64,000 bases of DNA, from positions 15,236,450 through 15,300,449 of the forward strand of contig CP136069.1 in assembly GCA_032622095.1 (NCBI GenBank), given 5' to 3'. The translations under genes and the position numbers were made by a program. Of this stretch, positions 31,581 to 42,987 are shown piece after piece. Source of the stretch: Siphonodentalium dalli. Lineage: Eukaryota; Mollusca; Scaphopoda; Gadilida; Siphonodentaliidae. Each line of letters begins with the position of its first letter. Position 1 is the stretch's first letter. A model generated the notes under the pieces. That model searched no databases, had not been told where the DNA came from, and was given only the letters and a program-made list of their open reading frames with translations.

Positions 31581-33261
31581 CGTTCACTCAGTCTGATGCG
31601 TTCAGTCAGTCTGCTACCGTATGTACTCTCAGGATCTAAATAAACATACATGTACTCTTATTAAATTTCAAGTAAAAATCCCCCCTGTATGCTGCTTATT
31701 TGGGTGCTTATAACTTGAGTTATTTCATTTCAAATTGTGCTTTTCATATTAAACATACATGTAGTCGTATAAGAGCGACGTATTTTATCCCAAACGGTTA
31801 ACCAGATGCGTGGATTTAAACCAGAAAATTTGTAGAAACGCAAACATGTTCAGTAGATCATTATATATGCCATACAGCATGGTATTCCACAAAAGTAAGC
31901 AATATAATAAAGTGGCAAAGTACTTAAGACGAATTTACAACATAATCCTGAAGTACAATAATTTTGGCAATAATTTAATTATATTATGAATCAAATGGGA
32001 TAATTCTTGAGCAAGAATTGGGAGAACTATATTTTTACCCGTAGATATGAACGATGCGGTTGGTGTTAACTTTCTTTTCAATTTATTGACCGCCGAAGAC
32101 GGTCAGGTTTTTTTCGAAAACCCTCCCTCCCTCCCATTTTCGTTTGTGTTGTTCGAGTCCACACATGATTGATGTCGTTGCATTTTTGCTTATACATGTA
32201 GGCGGTTATTGCACCTCAAAAATTGTATATCACATGTTTGTTTTTGTTATTACTACCATCGAGTGTATTGGCTTCCTATAATTAATTTGTTTTCTAAACA
32301 GGTACCGGTAGCTAAAAACGCATTCCATTGTTTGTCTTTATTTTAACCCTGTGGGATAAAAACCACTTCAATGTGCTGCAAAATGATAATTAAGAATCAG
32401 ACAAAGGCCAACACAGCATCTCTTGGTTCTTACAAGGCTAAACAAAGAACATGTTGGGAAATGACCCCATTAGTTCACCCCTGTACTCTTATTTAATTTT
32501 GAGGAAATTTCACCTTTGTACTATTATTCTGCCTATGTTTATTTGGATACAAAGATGATGAGATGAATTTTAGATGGTTCATCTACAATAATACAGGGAC
32601 CAGTAGTGATTAATTAAAAAGCTGACCTGATTACAGTGAGGCTTCCTCTAGAGCACGTGTCATGTGACATCACATGCTATGTCAATAACTTGAAGCACAC
32701 ACTGAATGAATTAATACAGTTGTTATCAGAACTGTCTTCAATAACGATCAATGTTAGTAGGGGCATAATTAGCTTTTTCGTCTGTACAACGTATGCTATG
32801 AAATACGCTTAGCTCCACGTTGAACTTTCGAAACAAAAATTGAGCAGGCGGAACTATAAAAGCTTCCGAGTTGTTAAAAGATAAAAGGTGTGACCAATGG
32901 AAACTTGGGAAATCTCAGACAAATATGACAGCAATCATTATCCATCAATCAAAATTTAGTTAATAATCATCGCCATTCCATACATTGTTGCAACTTAAAG
33001 TATTCAATCAAGACTTTTACTCCGCATGCAAGTGTTCCACACATGGTCATAACGTTACTCTGAGTCGGCACCTTTGATCTCTGTGTCAAAACAACTACCG
33101 GTATACATCAAAGGAAGCACGTACACAACCGACGTCGGCAGAAATACTGTCACGACAGTGTGTATATATTTCTTTGATGTATTTGGCTTTGAAACTATGC
33201 GGGATATGGAGTGCATTGGGTGTATATAAGTCCATTATAGGAACAAACGCACAATATATAT
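31581..33261. other. Non-coding, the longest unique-looking stretch (1.7 kb)
   Basis: No MITE, exon or long ORF recognised. A short strong hairpin GACCGCCGAAGACGGTC followed by AGGTTTTTTT lies at 32090-32115; in a eukaryotic setting I would not call a terminator. Confidence 0.45.
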
Positions 33262-33360
33262 AAACATCGGAATCGGAATCGGAAATCGGCCGATTGTGCC
33301 TCCACTCCTCCAGTTATCGGAAATCGGTCCGATAATCTTTTTCATTATCGGAACATCACT
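33262..33360. repeat. hAT-type MITE remnant
   Basis: ATCGGAATCGGAATCGGAAATCGG repeats end in ATTATCGGAACATCACT(A), the reverse complement of a TAGTGATGTTCCGAT-type hAT terminus. The left end is missing and the minisatellite starts at the right end. Confidence 0.5.
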
Positions 33361-34573
33361 AGGGACCAGCCTAGAGGGCGACTTGGGAGACAGGGACCAT
33401 TCTAGAGGGTGACTTGGGAGACAGGGACCATTCTAGAGGGTGACTTGGGAGACAGGGACCATTCTAGAGGGTGACTTGGGAGACAGGGTCCATTCTAGAG
33501 GGCTACTTGGGAGACAGGGACCATTCTAGAGGGTGACTTGGGAGACAGGGACCATTCTAGAGGGCTACTTGGGAGACAGGGACCATCCTAGAGGGCGACT
33601 TGGGAGACAGGGACCATCCTAGAGGGTGACTTGGGAGACAGGGACCATTCTAGAGGGCTACTTGGGAGACGGGGACCATCCTAGAGGGCGACTTGGGAGA
33701 CAGGGTCCATCCTAGAGGGTGACTTGGGAGACAGGGAACATCCTAGAGGGACTGACTTGGGAGACAGGGACCATCCTAGAGGGCGACTTGGGAGACAGGG
33801 ACCATCCTAGAGGGTTACTTGGGAGACAGGGACCATCCTAGAGGGTGACTTGGGAGACAGGGACCAGCCTAGAGGGCGACTTGGGAGACAGGGACCATCC
33901 TAGATGGCGACTTGGGAGACAGGGACCATCCTAGAGGGCTACTTGGGAGACGGGGACCATCCTATAGGGCGACTTGGGAGACAGGGACCATCCTAGAGGG
34001 TGACTTGGGAGACAGGGACCATCCTAGCGGGCAACTTGGGAGACAGGGACCAGCCTAGAGGGCTACTTGGGAGACGGGGACCATCCTATAGGGCGACTTG
34101 GGAGACAGGGACCATCCTAGAGGGTGACTTGGGAGACAGGGACCATTCTAGAGGGCTACTTGGGAGACGGGGACCATCCTAGAGGGCGACTTGGGAGACA
34201 GGGTCCATCCTAGAGGGTGACTTGGGAGACAGGGAACATCCTAGAGGGACTGACTTGGGAGACAGGGACCATCCTAGAGGGCGACTTGGGAGACAGGGAC
34301 CATCCTAGAGGGTTACTTGGGAGACAGGAACCATCCTATAGGGTGACTTGGGAGACAGGGACCAGCCTAGAGGGCGACTTGGGAGACAGGGACCATCCTA
34401 GATGGCGACTTGGGAGACAGGGACCATCCTAGAGGGCTACTTGGGAGACGGGGACCATCCTATAGGGTGACTTGGGAGACAGGGACCATCCTAGAGGGTG
34501 ACTTGGGAGACAGGGACCATCCTAGCGGGCAACTTGGGAGACAGGGACCAGCCTAGAGGGCGACTTGGGAGAC
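33361..34573 (+). repeat. 31-bp minisatellite, about 39 units, with higher-order repeat
   Basis: Unit GACTTGGGAGACAGGGACCA + TCCTAGAGGGT. Variants (ATTCTAG, CAGCCTAG, CTATAGGG, GGCTACTTGG, GACGGGG) recur in the same order 498 bp apart (from 33643 and 34141), so a 16-unit block was duplicated as a whole; both blocks share the odd unit with GGGACTGACTTGG. Open frames through it exist only because three units total 93 bp. Confidence 0.95.
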
Positions 34574-34843
34574 ATATTCTCCTTAAACTGTTCCACTTCT
34601 CCCTATTTTTGTCTGAGGGAGAAGTGACTTCTCTCTCATATACATGTACATGTACCAGTATGGATATGTCCTAACTGCATACTTGAAGTATATTTACTGA
34701 TTATAATGGTGTTCTTACTCGCTATAATGGGTTTATAAATGGGCGCTTGTGTTGCATAATACTTATTGGATCATAGAATGCTGATGTTGGTGTGTAAACT
34801 AAACCTCAGCCATTATGGCTTCTCCCTGATAACAGTCCACGTA
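34574..34843. other. Non-coding spacer between minisatellite and A12
   Basis: Phrases AGGGAGAAGTGACTTCTCTC and, beyond A12, AGGGAGAAGTGACCTCCC suggest A12 inserted into a short local duplication. No gene. Confidence 0.4.
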
Positions 34844-35058
34844 CAGTAATGCCCTACATAATCGACTCCTTTAACCACAGCAGAATTATGGGTAACTTTT
34901 CAGGATTTAGTCGGAAATATGGCTTGTTGCCATTCATCGTAAAGCTCTCGGGGAGAGCTTTCCAATGAATGGCAACAAGCCATATTTCCGACTAAATCCT
35001 GAAAAGTTACCCATAATTCTGCTGTGGTTAAAGGAGTCGATTCATTAGGGCATTACTG
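34844..35058. repeat. Family A foldback MITE (A12)
   Basis: CAGTAATGCCCTACATAATC ... GATTCATTAGGGCATTACTG with TA flanks; one of the cleanest full-length copies. Confidence 0.9.
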
Positions 35059-35144
35059 TACTTCTCTCTAATAAGCAAATAGGGAGAAGTGACCTCCCAA
35101 TTTGAAACTTCTTGGCTGGTCGCTGCAATAATGAATTGTTAAAC

Positions 35145-35886
35145 CCTTATACATATTATTTATGTGGGCAGTAGCATTAGTCTCCATGCAGCGCCTGTGG
35201 CGCATAAGATGCTATGGGAGTGGGTTCAGTCTGCTTCCTCGAGTAAATACTCTAATGATATAGGGGCGCCTGCGGCGCATAATATACTATGGGTGGTGGG
35301 GTGGGGTGGTGGGCGGGCCACCTTATACATATTATTTATGTGGGCAGTAGCATTAGTCTCCAGCGCCTGTGGCGCATAAGATACTATGGGAGTGGGTTCA
35401 GTCTGCTTCCTCGAGTAAATACTCTAATGATATATGGGCGCCTGCGGCGCATAATATACTATGGGTGGTGGGGTGGGGGTGGTGGGCGGGCCACCTTATA
35501 CATATTATTTATGTGGGCAGTAGCATTAGTCTCCAGCGCCTGTGGCGCATAAGATACTATGGGAGTGGGTTCAGTCTGCTTCCTCGAGTAAATACTCTAA
35601 TGATATACAGTAGGGGCGCCTGCGGCGCATAATATACTATGGGTGGTGGGGTGGGGTGGTGGGCGGGCCACCTTATACATATTATTTATGTGGGCAGTAG
35701 CATTAGTCTCCAGCGCCTGTGGCGCATAAGATACTATGGGAGTGGGTTCAGTCTGCTTCCTCGAGTAAATACTCTAATGATATAGGGGCGCCTGCGGCGC
35801 ATAATATACTATGGGTGGTGGGGTGGGGTGGTGGGCGGGCCACCTTATACATATTATTTATGTGGGCAGTAGCATTAGTCTCCAGT
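35145..35886 (+). repeat. Tandem array of about 174-bp units, 4.3 copies
   Basis: Units start CCTTATACATATTATTTATG at 35145, 35321, 35494, 35671 and 35843 (spacings 176, 173, 177, 172). Each holds GCGCCTGTGGCGC and GGCGCCTGCGGCGC hairpins and a GGGTGGTGGGGTGGGGTGGT G-rich strand. The last unit stops at TCTCCAG and runs straight into a truncated P2 MITE. Confidence 0.95.
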
Positions 35887-36280
35887 GCCCTAATTTACGG
35901 TCTGGTTTTTTTTTTTGGATGAATTGTTTTTGGGCTGAATTTTTTTTTGGGTATGCTTAAGCATGCTATAGCGAATTTAAAAACAAACTGGATAAAACCT
36001 TAGGGGCATGTTATAACTCAAAACTATCACCAAGTATTCATAGTAATAATTTTGATGCCCATGAAAAACGTAAGATTCCCTGGCACTAAACCTACAAAAT
36101 AAGTCTGTTAAAGAATATAAGAAAAAATTGAAAAAAATAATAACAAATGATGAAATATTGTTAGGCCAATGCATTCTCTTATATATGCGAGGCGACCTAT
36201 GGTCGACTCGCATATATGAGAGAATGAATTGGCACAGGGTATATGGGTTCATACAAAAATCGGACCTGGCACTGAAAGGG
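35887..36280. mobile_element. piggyBac-like MITE P2d, left end lost
   Basis: Inverse orientation to P2a: starts inside CTAATTTACGGTCTG and ends GACCTGGCACTGAAAGGG followed by TTAA (36281-36284). The first terminus is missing at the junction with the tandem array. Confidence 0.82.
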
Positions 36281-36284
36281 TTAA

Positions 36285-36826
36285 TTATCGACAGCTTAAT
36301 ATGACACATGTAATTATAAATGGTCAAAAATATTACATACCAGCACATGACACACCATTTTTATTAAGCTGGTACCCATCCAAGCATTCACATATGAAGC
36401 CCGATGTGTAATTCCGACATTTGTGTTGACAGAAGTTTTCTCGGCATGGTCCTGAAATACATGTATAACAGAATAGACATATTAATTTTTCTCATAACCG
36501 TCATCCACCCAGTTAATTTTTTTTTTCGTGAATGCTGTGCACCGCGTTAATTCAGTTCTGTTCGATCAAGAAATTTAGAAAAATGTAAGCGTTCGATGTC
36601 CGGCGCCATTTTCACCAAGTATTCAATTGATAAATACTGGTACCATACACCATCGGGGTATCTTTATTTTCAAGTTAACTACATTGTATACACAAAACAA
36701 TATTTCAATTACATGTAGTAAATTGTTTGCAGGTTGTTCAACATACGAAGTTGCTCACTGACCAATATTCGTGATTGCATCATCAATGCAGCATCACACC
36801 ACACCAGAAATGAACACTCTTTTAGT
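36285..36826. other. Non-coding, no feature recognised
   Basis: No gene or repeat apart from ACATGTA motifs. Confidence 0.4.
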
Positions 36827-36966
36827 CAAGCCTTGAAATAGGGTGTCTTGTCATTTGCAGAATGAGGTCCCCAGAGGGTGAATTTAGTGATGCTACCCCG
36901 CATAGCGGGCTAGCATCACCAAATTCACCCTCTGGGGACCTCATTCTGCTTACACCTCAGGTCAAG
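36827..36966. repeat. Family B MITE (B6)
   Basis: CAAGCCTTGAAATAGGGTGT, hairpin around CCCCGCATAGCGGGC, right arm to CATTCTGCTTACACCTCAGG. Confidence 0.82.
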
Positions 36967-36983
36967 CCAGTGAAATCTCTTAG

Positions 36984-37081
36984 ATATATGCAAAGCTCCC
37001 TATGGGAGACTCGCACATATAAGAGAATGCAATGGCACAGGATCTTTAATGCTGCACCAGCGCAGCTCCTGTCATGAAAAG
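36984..37081. mobile_element. Family P3 MITE, left-truncated (P3b)
   Basis: GGAGACTCGCACATATAAGA, GGCACAGGATCTTTAATGCT, GCACCAGCGCAGCTCCTGTC, ATGAAAAGG then TTAA: the right half of P3a's structure. Confidence 0.65.
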
Positions 37082-37221
37082 GTTAACATGAAATGTGTGA
37101 TTATCGATGCGACCAAGAGTCCATACCAAGAATGAACCGCAAAAGGCTACAGTTTTCATTAAAAATAAACAACTCCGAAGTACATGTAAACTCAGATTGT
37201 AGAACTGTTGGCTGTCGATAC

Positions 37222-37600
37222 TCTATATGTTTTATGCTTCATAGTGACAGCAGTATTCTTTACACAATTAAGCCATGAGACAGTTCTTACATGTATACAC
37301 AGAACTACCATAATTAATTGGGAAATTGATTGAGTTGTTCGTTAGCGGACTTTGAATCATTTTTCAAGTATGTGGTGGAGGGTGTTAGTGACAATTATTC
37401 TTCCAGCATGGTATTGAGTTAAATGGAAGTCAATCATTTTCCGCTATACACTTAAAGTTGACTACAAAATGAGCTTGGTGACAATTGTTTTTCCAGAGTT
37501 TCAGCAATCAATGGGTGTGCAGGAAATATAAAATTTCATGGCTCAGATGGTGTACCGCATTGATTCAGAGGTACCGTATAACATAATAATATGTTGAGTC
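37222..37600 (+). repeat. Segmental duplication, block S1 (unoccupied copy)
   Basis: Matches 42945-44676 once two insertions are removed. Here CACAATTAAGCCATGAG is intact with one TTAA (37268-37271), the empty site for MITE P1b; GAGGTACCGTATAACAT is the equivalent of the site filled by the 920-bp element. Confidence 0.88.
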
Positions 37601-37604
37601 AAAT

Positions 37605-37758
37605 AGAAAAATATGGCTTGTGGCCATTCATTGGAAAGCTCTCAGGGAGAGCTTTCCAATAAATGGCAACAAGCCATACATGTATTTCCGACTAAATCCT
37701 GAAAAGTTACCCATAATTCTGCTGTGGTTAAGCAGTCGATTAATTAGGGCATTACTGT
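37605..37758. repeat. Family A MITE, left-truncated (A13)
   Basis: Begins GAAAAATATGGCTTGTGGCC at the S1 end and runs to AGGGCATTACTG. An ACATGTA insertion interrupts CCATA...TTTCCG. Confidence 0.82.
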
Positions 37759-37765
37759 ACATGTA

Positions 37766-38228
37766 CAAGCCTGAGTTTTGTGTGCCTGTCATTTGCAGAA
37801 TGAGGTCCCAAGTGGGTGAATTTATTGACGCTATCCTGCATAGTGGGCTAGCATCACTAAATTCACCCTCTGGGGACCTCATTCTGCTTTGGCCTCATCT
37901 TCTCTGGAAAGTTTCTTTATTATTAAATTTCTATAGAAACTTCTTCACATATAGATTCTATTTCTTTTTTAGTTTAGTTTCACTATATCCCCAAATTGGC
38001 AAATGACACATTGCATAACCAAGGTTCCCAATGGGTGTACATCACAATATTCACCATTTGGGAACTTTAATCTGAGTCTATGTCTCCCATAGCATATGAG
38101 GTCATGCAGAATGAGGTCCCCAGAGGGTGAATTTAGTGATGATTGTCCACTGTGCTAGCCTGCTGTCACCAAATTCACCCTCTGGGGACCTCATTCTGCT
38201 AATGACAGGCACACTAAACTCAGGCTTG
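37766..38228. repeat. Family B long composite MITE (B7)
   Basis: CAAGCCTGAGTTTTGTGTGC ... GCACACTAAACTCAGGCTTG, 463 bp, with the long interior shared with B3-B5 (GGTTCCCAATGGGTGTACAT, CACCATTTGGGAACTTTAAT). Confidence 0.85.
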
Positions 38229-38451
38229 TACATGTACCTGCCAGTTACCCGCCACAATGTAGCAGCCTTCTTAATTCCGATTGTTTGGCTTCCACAATCC
38301 ACTATGACATCCCTTTATCATGGCCCATGCAGTTTGCTAAAAATCAGCCATGCAATAATGGCTTTGGCATTGCTGATTGCCTTTGCAATTTATGAGGACT
38401 GATATGTGGGGACTAAAATAGGGATATAAACGTAATTGATAAGTATTTTAA

Positions 38452-38689
38452 CCCTTTGAGTGCCAGGGGCCGATATTATCGGCCCTAAACCTACACAATA
38501 AGTCTGTTAAAGAATATAATAAAATATATTAAAATTGTAATAAAAAAATAAAAAATAAAAAAAAAAAAATTAAGCCAATGCATTCTCTTATATATGCGAG
38601 GCGACCTATGGTCGACTCGCATATATAAGAGAATGCATTGGCACAGGGTATATGGGTTGATACAAAAATCGGACCTGGCACTCAAAGGG
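38452..38689. mobile_element. piggyBac-like MITE P2e
   Basis: CCCTTTGAGTGCCAGGGGCC ... GACCTGGCACTCAAAGGG, TTAA at 38448-38451 and 38690-38693. 238 bp, with one complete GCATTCTCTTATATA hairpin and a poly-A stretch. Confidence 0.9.
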
Positions 38690-38874
38690 TTAAATTAAAA
38701 TTGGTGGCATACATGTACATGTGTAATGCCAAATTCTTTGCAAACAGTCAGTTCTCCGAAATAAAACCCTTACCGTACATGTATATGTACGGTATACGGT
38801 AACTGAATAGGGCGAGGTAACTTCTTGTAAGCCGACATGCTTTAACAATTATTATGCTACATGTATGTACATGT

Positions 38875-39824
38875 CACAGGCCCCTGGGGAAAAAATAGCA
38901 GTGAAACTATACTATATACCCAGGGATGGATCCAGAGATTTTTTGGGGACACCTGTTCTGTATTTGAGTATGTCCCCATATAAAGTTGGATGTTAAAAAA
39001 TTCCGTATTGGACACTTGATTGTGCAAATAAAGGCTCTATATAATAGACTATACCACCTGCATGTTGATGATTTGCATTACATGTGTTTGAATTATAGAA
39101 AAATTCCTTGAAAATATGGAAAATCCAACTTGAATAAATACTATCCACTTGGAATTTGGGGACATTTGGGTCTCCAGAGTTTGGGCGCCCAAACCTGTAA
39201 CAGGTATCAAAACATCCCTGGATCCTTCTCTGACTATACCAGTGACAAGGTATAATCACAAGTCCGATTTTGGGAACATTTTAAACACACCATCTTTCAT
39301 ATTTCTCACCGATTCTCAAAATCGTTCAACTCAGTCACAATATATTTCGAAATATGACCCAGTGTGTACGTGTTATAGGGCATAAAATATTCTTTCATTT
39401 GACGAAGTCAATTTAAGTGACGTCGCCATATCGTATGGGAAATTCGCTAGTTCGGCAATTGTGATCGTAATAATTGAATTGGTATCCGTGTACATGTATA
39501 ATCACTACTTACCGGACAGGGAAACAGACAACCGCTTTTCGTCGGTAGGTTTTGCTAGTTTTCGATACAATATCCCGACTTCCTTCATTTGATGCAATCA
39601 AATTATATGTCAAAAGAAAGGAAATTTCATGGCCATGCAATAAGACACAATGAAATATATTGTGACTGAGAAGACAGATATTGAGAATCTATGAGGAATA
39701 TGATAGATGGTGTCTTTTTCCAAAAATCGGACTTGTGAACCTAATATACGGTAATGTCACTTATGGTATATCATACATGTACATGTATTTTTGTATATCT
39801 GGTAATTTCCCCCAGGGGCCTGTG
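38875..39824. mobile_element. Family Z foldback element with inner inverted repeats
   Basis: Termini CACAGGCCCCTGGGG and CCCCAGGGGCCTGTG. Nested inside are CCAGGGATGGATCC / GGATCCAGGGATGT-type arms and TCACAAGTCCGATTTT (39256) against AAAATCGGACTTGTGA (39721-39738). The right end is repeated at 48380-48415 as part of block S2'. No transposase domain seen. Confidence 0.7.
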
Positions 39825-40618
39825 GTAATAGTACATGTATGGTAGCACCGAGCATGCAATAGTAGTAATATCAATAGTGTATTGTGAGTGTGATCTGGTA
39901 TAGCATCATGCATTCAGCAGAATATATTCAGCCTGAATCCTTCGAGACACGATGGCAATTAAAAACCATTGAGCATTGAAGACTATTTGTGAGCTTTTCA
40001 TTGCGTTCAAAGCATTGAGAACCCCAGACAGGATGTGAGCTTTACATTGCATGAAATTATTCATTTAATGATTCGTCCTTTGATAACCAACGGACTGGAA
40101 GATTTCATCTTTATTTTAAGCAAAGAGAAACAAAAAACTATTTCACAGTGCATTTGTCCAAACAGTACAGCTAGACTTGAAAAAAGAGTCCCGAAATTAG
40201 TTATGGCATGAACTCGTTGAACTAGAGAAAGAGTTATTAGTCTACAAAAACCAAAGCAGCCAACCAAATAAACCAGGAAATTGATGAAATTCTCCCAGAC
40301 AGATAGTAATGAACTGGCGTGTCCTTCCGTATGATCAACAATTTTATCACTGAATATGACTACATGTATGCAACTGCATGTAAGAAAAATTATCATTGGT
40401 GACAATGAAGCATGTTTTTTCTGTGAAAGAGGCAATAATTAAAGTGACAAGGAAGAATCTTTTTTCTTCGAGATAAACTACAATGTACATGTAGGTAATT
40501 TTCAATGAAAATTCTCTGAACTTTAATTTAGTGCCTCTTTCACAGAATATACATGTTTTGTTGTCACAAATGATAGTTTTTCTTAGTCGCATAATCATAT
40601 TGAATGATAAAATTAACT
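39783..40618 (+). repeat. Segmental duplication, block S2 (first copy)
   Basis: Matches 48371-51330: TCAATAGTGTATTGTGAG, TTCAGCCTGAATCCTTCGAG, GGCAGCCAACCAAATAAA-type and GTGACAATGAAGCATGTTTT all recur in order. It holds a single GGTAGCACC(G)AGCATGCAAT unit where the second copy has a minisatellite. Confidence 0.88.
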
Positions 40619-41429
40619 AGAGGTGTGACTGTCCCAATGGGACTACGGATACCCCCCTTTTTAAAAAATACTAAGATGTTTGACATGTCAGTAAACATTT
40701 AGTTAAAATAATAAAATAACAGTTCCCATTGCAGGTGTACAACCATAACCCTAATCTTAAACCTATTGACCGAAAATTGTAGGAATAAAAGCTTGGAAAA
40801 ATTATGATATGGTTGCGAAAAAAATAATTCTAAGTCGAAAATGGGAATAACTCCACACAAAAAGATGGTCGGGGACAGACGTCATAATTGCAGGTGCACA
40901 GGTTCCCATGGTACTAAATATCAGTGCCAAGATTAAAAAACATTGACCGAAAAATGTAGGAATAAAAGCTCGGACAAAATTATGCATGTTGCAAAAAAAG
41001 TTTCTAAGTTGAAAAAGGGGGATAACTCCACCAAAAATGTCGGACAGATGTCATAATCGCAGATGCACAAGTTCCAATGGTACTAAATATCTGTGCCACG
41101 TTTTAAAAAAATTGACCAAAAAATGTAGGAATAAAAGCTCGGACAAAAGTATACATGCTGCGAAAATTTTCTAAATCGAAAAAGGGGGGATAACTCCAAA
41201 AAAAAAAGTCTGACAGACGTCATAATCGCAGGTGCACAGGTTCCCATGGTGGTTGATGTCTGTGCCAAGTTTCACGGAAATTGATCAAAAAACGACTGAG
41301 AAAAACTCCGGACAAATTTGTGTCCACGGACGGACGGACGACGGACGACGGACGGACGGACGACGGACGGACGGACGGACAAGCTGACTCCAGTATACCC
41401 CCCCTAACTTCGTTGCGGGGGGTATAATT
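40619..41429 (+). repeat. Pearl-like element (copy 2) with ACGG microsatellite
   Basis: Starts AGGTGTGACTGTCCCAATGG, has about four ~180-bp tandem units (GGTGCACAGGTTCCCATGGT, AAATGTAGGAATAAAAGCTC, GGGGGATAACTCCAC), then a (GACG/GACGG)n tract at 41331-41382 and a terminal hairpin TACCCCCC...GGGGGGTA. Layout of pearl/Helentron-derived elements. Confidence 0.75.
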
Positions 41430-42648
41430 ATGAACAAGAGATGGACTGTCGTCCGGTGCATACCCCCTCGTGGCATACGCCTAGTGTGGGCATATCTATA
41501 ACTTATGATGGCTATACTCAGACTTATGGACCCAGAAATCAGTATTTTCATAAACAAAGATGAATAAGAATAGAACAAAAACCAAAACAAACATTTGAAT
41601 GTACCATTAAATGTCCTCATAATGGTGAACATCCATACAAAATTTCATTGAGATCCGAGCACTACTGTTCAAGTTATGACATGAACAGTCACCAGACGGA
41701 CACCAGATAAACAAAGATGAATAACTCTAGAATGAAAAATCCTAACAAAACGATAGAACCCTCTATTTAATGTCCTCATAGTTGTGAACATCCATACCAA
41801 ATTTGGTTAAGATCCCAGCACAACTGTTGACGTTATACGACATGAACAGACACGTACCAGACGGACCAAAAAGCCACTATTTCCAGATAAACAAAGATGA
41901 ATAACTCTAGAATGGAAAAGCGGAACAAAACAATGGAACCCCTTATTGAATGTCCTCATAGCAGTGAACATCCGTACCAAATTCCATTGAGATCCCAACA
42001 CAACTGTCAAAGTTACGACATGAACAGACACCATGCAGACTGACCAAAAAGCCAACATTTTCAGATGAACAAAGATGAATTACTCTAGAATGGAAAAGCA
42101 GAACAAAACGATGGAACCCTCTTTTTAATGTCCTCATAGTAGTAAACATCCAAACCAAATTTCATTGAGACCCCAGCACAACTGTTAAAATTACGACATG
42201 AACAGACGAACAGACACCAGACAGAAAGCCAACATTTCCAGATAAACAAAGATGAATAACTCTAGAATGGAAAATCCGAACAAAACGATGGAACACTCTA
42301 TTGAATGCCATCATAGTGGTGAACTCCATACAAAATTTCATTGAGATCCGAGCACTACTGTTCAAGTTATGACATGAACAGACACCAGACGGACCAAAAA
42401 TCCAACATTTCAAGATAAACAAAGATGAATAACTCTAGAATGGAAAATCCGAACAAAACGATAGAACCTTCTATTTAATGTCCTCATAGTTGTGAACATC
42501 CATACCTAATTTCATTGAGATCCGAGCACTTCTGTTCAAGTTATGACATGAACAGACATCAGACGGATGTACGGACGGACGGACGGACAGCTACATGTAG
42601 GTGCAAAACAGTATACCCCCCCTTTTTTTTTAAAAGGGGGTATAATGA
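41430..42648 (+). repeat. Pearl-like element (copy 3, different core)
   Basis: About six ~175-bp tandem units (AACAAAGATGAATAACTCTA, GAACAAAACGATGGAACC, TTTCATTGAGATCCGAGCAC, TATGACATGAACAGACACCA), then ACGGACGGACGGACGGACAG and the hairpin ATACCCCCCCTTTT...AAAAGGGGGTAT. Reverse-strand open frames across the units are periodic artefacts. Confidence 0.75.
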
Positions 42649-42745
42649 ATGTAAATCAACTACGGGATTGTACCAATATTTTATTGTGAATCAGAAATTC
42701 TGAGAAAAAAGTATGCAAATATCCATCTTTATGTACAGGTATGTA

Positions 42746-42935
42746 CAGTAATGCCCTAAATAATCAACTCCTTAACCACAGCAGAATTATGGGTAACTTT
42801 TCATAATTTAGTCGGAAATATGGCTTGCTGCCATTCATAGGAAAGCTCTCAGTGAGAACTTTCCGATGAATGGCAACAAATTCACCCTCTGGGGACCTCA
42901 TTCTGCAAATGACAGGCACACTAAACTCAGGCTTG
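42746..42935. repeat. A/B chimeric MITE (A14 joined to B9)
   Basis: Family A from CAGTAATGCCCTAAATAATC through TTCCGATGAATGGCAACAAA, switching at about 42880 to the B right arm (TTCACCCTCTGGGGACCTCA ... ACTCAGGCTTG). The duplicate position in S2' (51457-51671) has an intact A copy. Confidence 0.85.
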
Positions 42936-42987
42936 GTCTATTTGTTTTATGCTTCAATAGTGAGAGCAGCATTCTTTACACAATTAA

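Noticed and set aside
32090-32115. GC hairpin plus T-run resembling a bacterial terminator
   Set aside because: The window is eukaryotic and no transcription unit ends there.
34000-34432. Open frames with repeated ETGTILEGDLGDRDH-type translation
   Set aside because: Three 31-bp units make 93 bp, so any frame without a stop repeats; non-coding tandem DNA.
33361-34573. Regular ~31-bp repeats suggesting a CRISPR array
   Set aside because: Units are contiguous with no unique spacers, and the context is eukaryotic; it is a minisatellite. The same applies to 49927-50290.
18372-38006. Frames with NRLLNHSRIMGNFSGFSRK and MRSPEGEFSDA translations
   Set aside because: Readings through family A and B MITEs; recur in both orientations.
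41285-42422. Several minus-strand frames with repeated FHRFV...HSRVIHLCLSGN translation
   Set aside because: They follow the ~175-bp tandem core of a pearl-like element.
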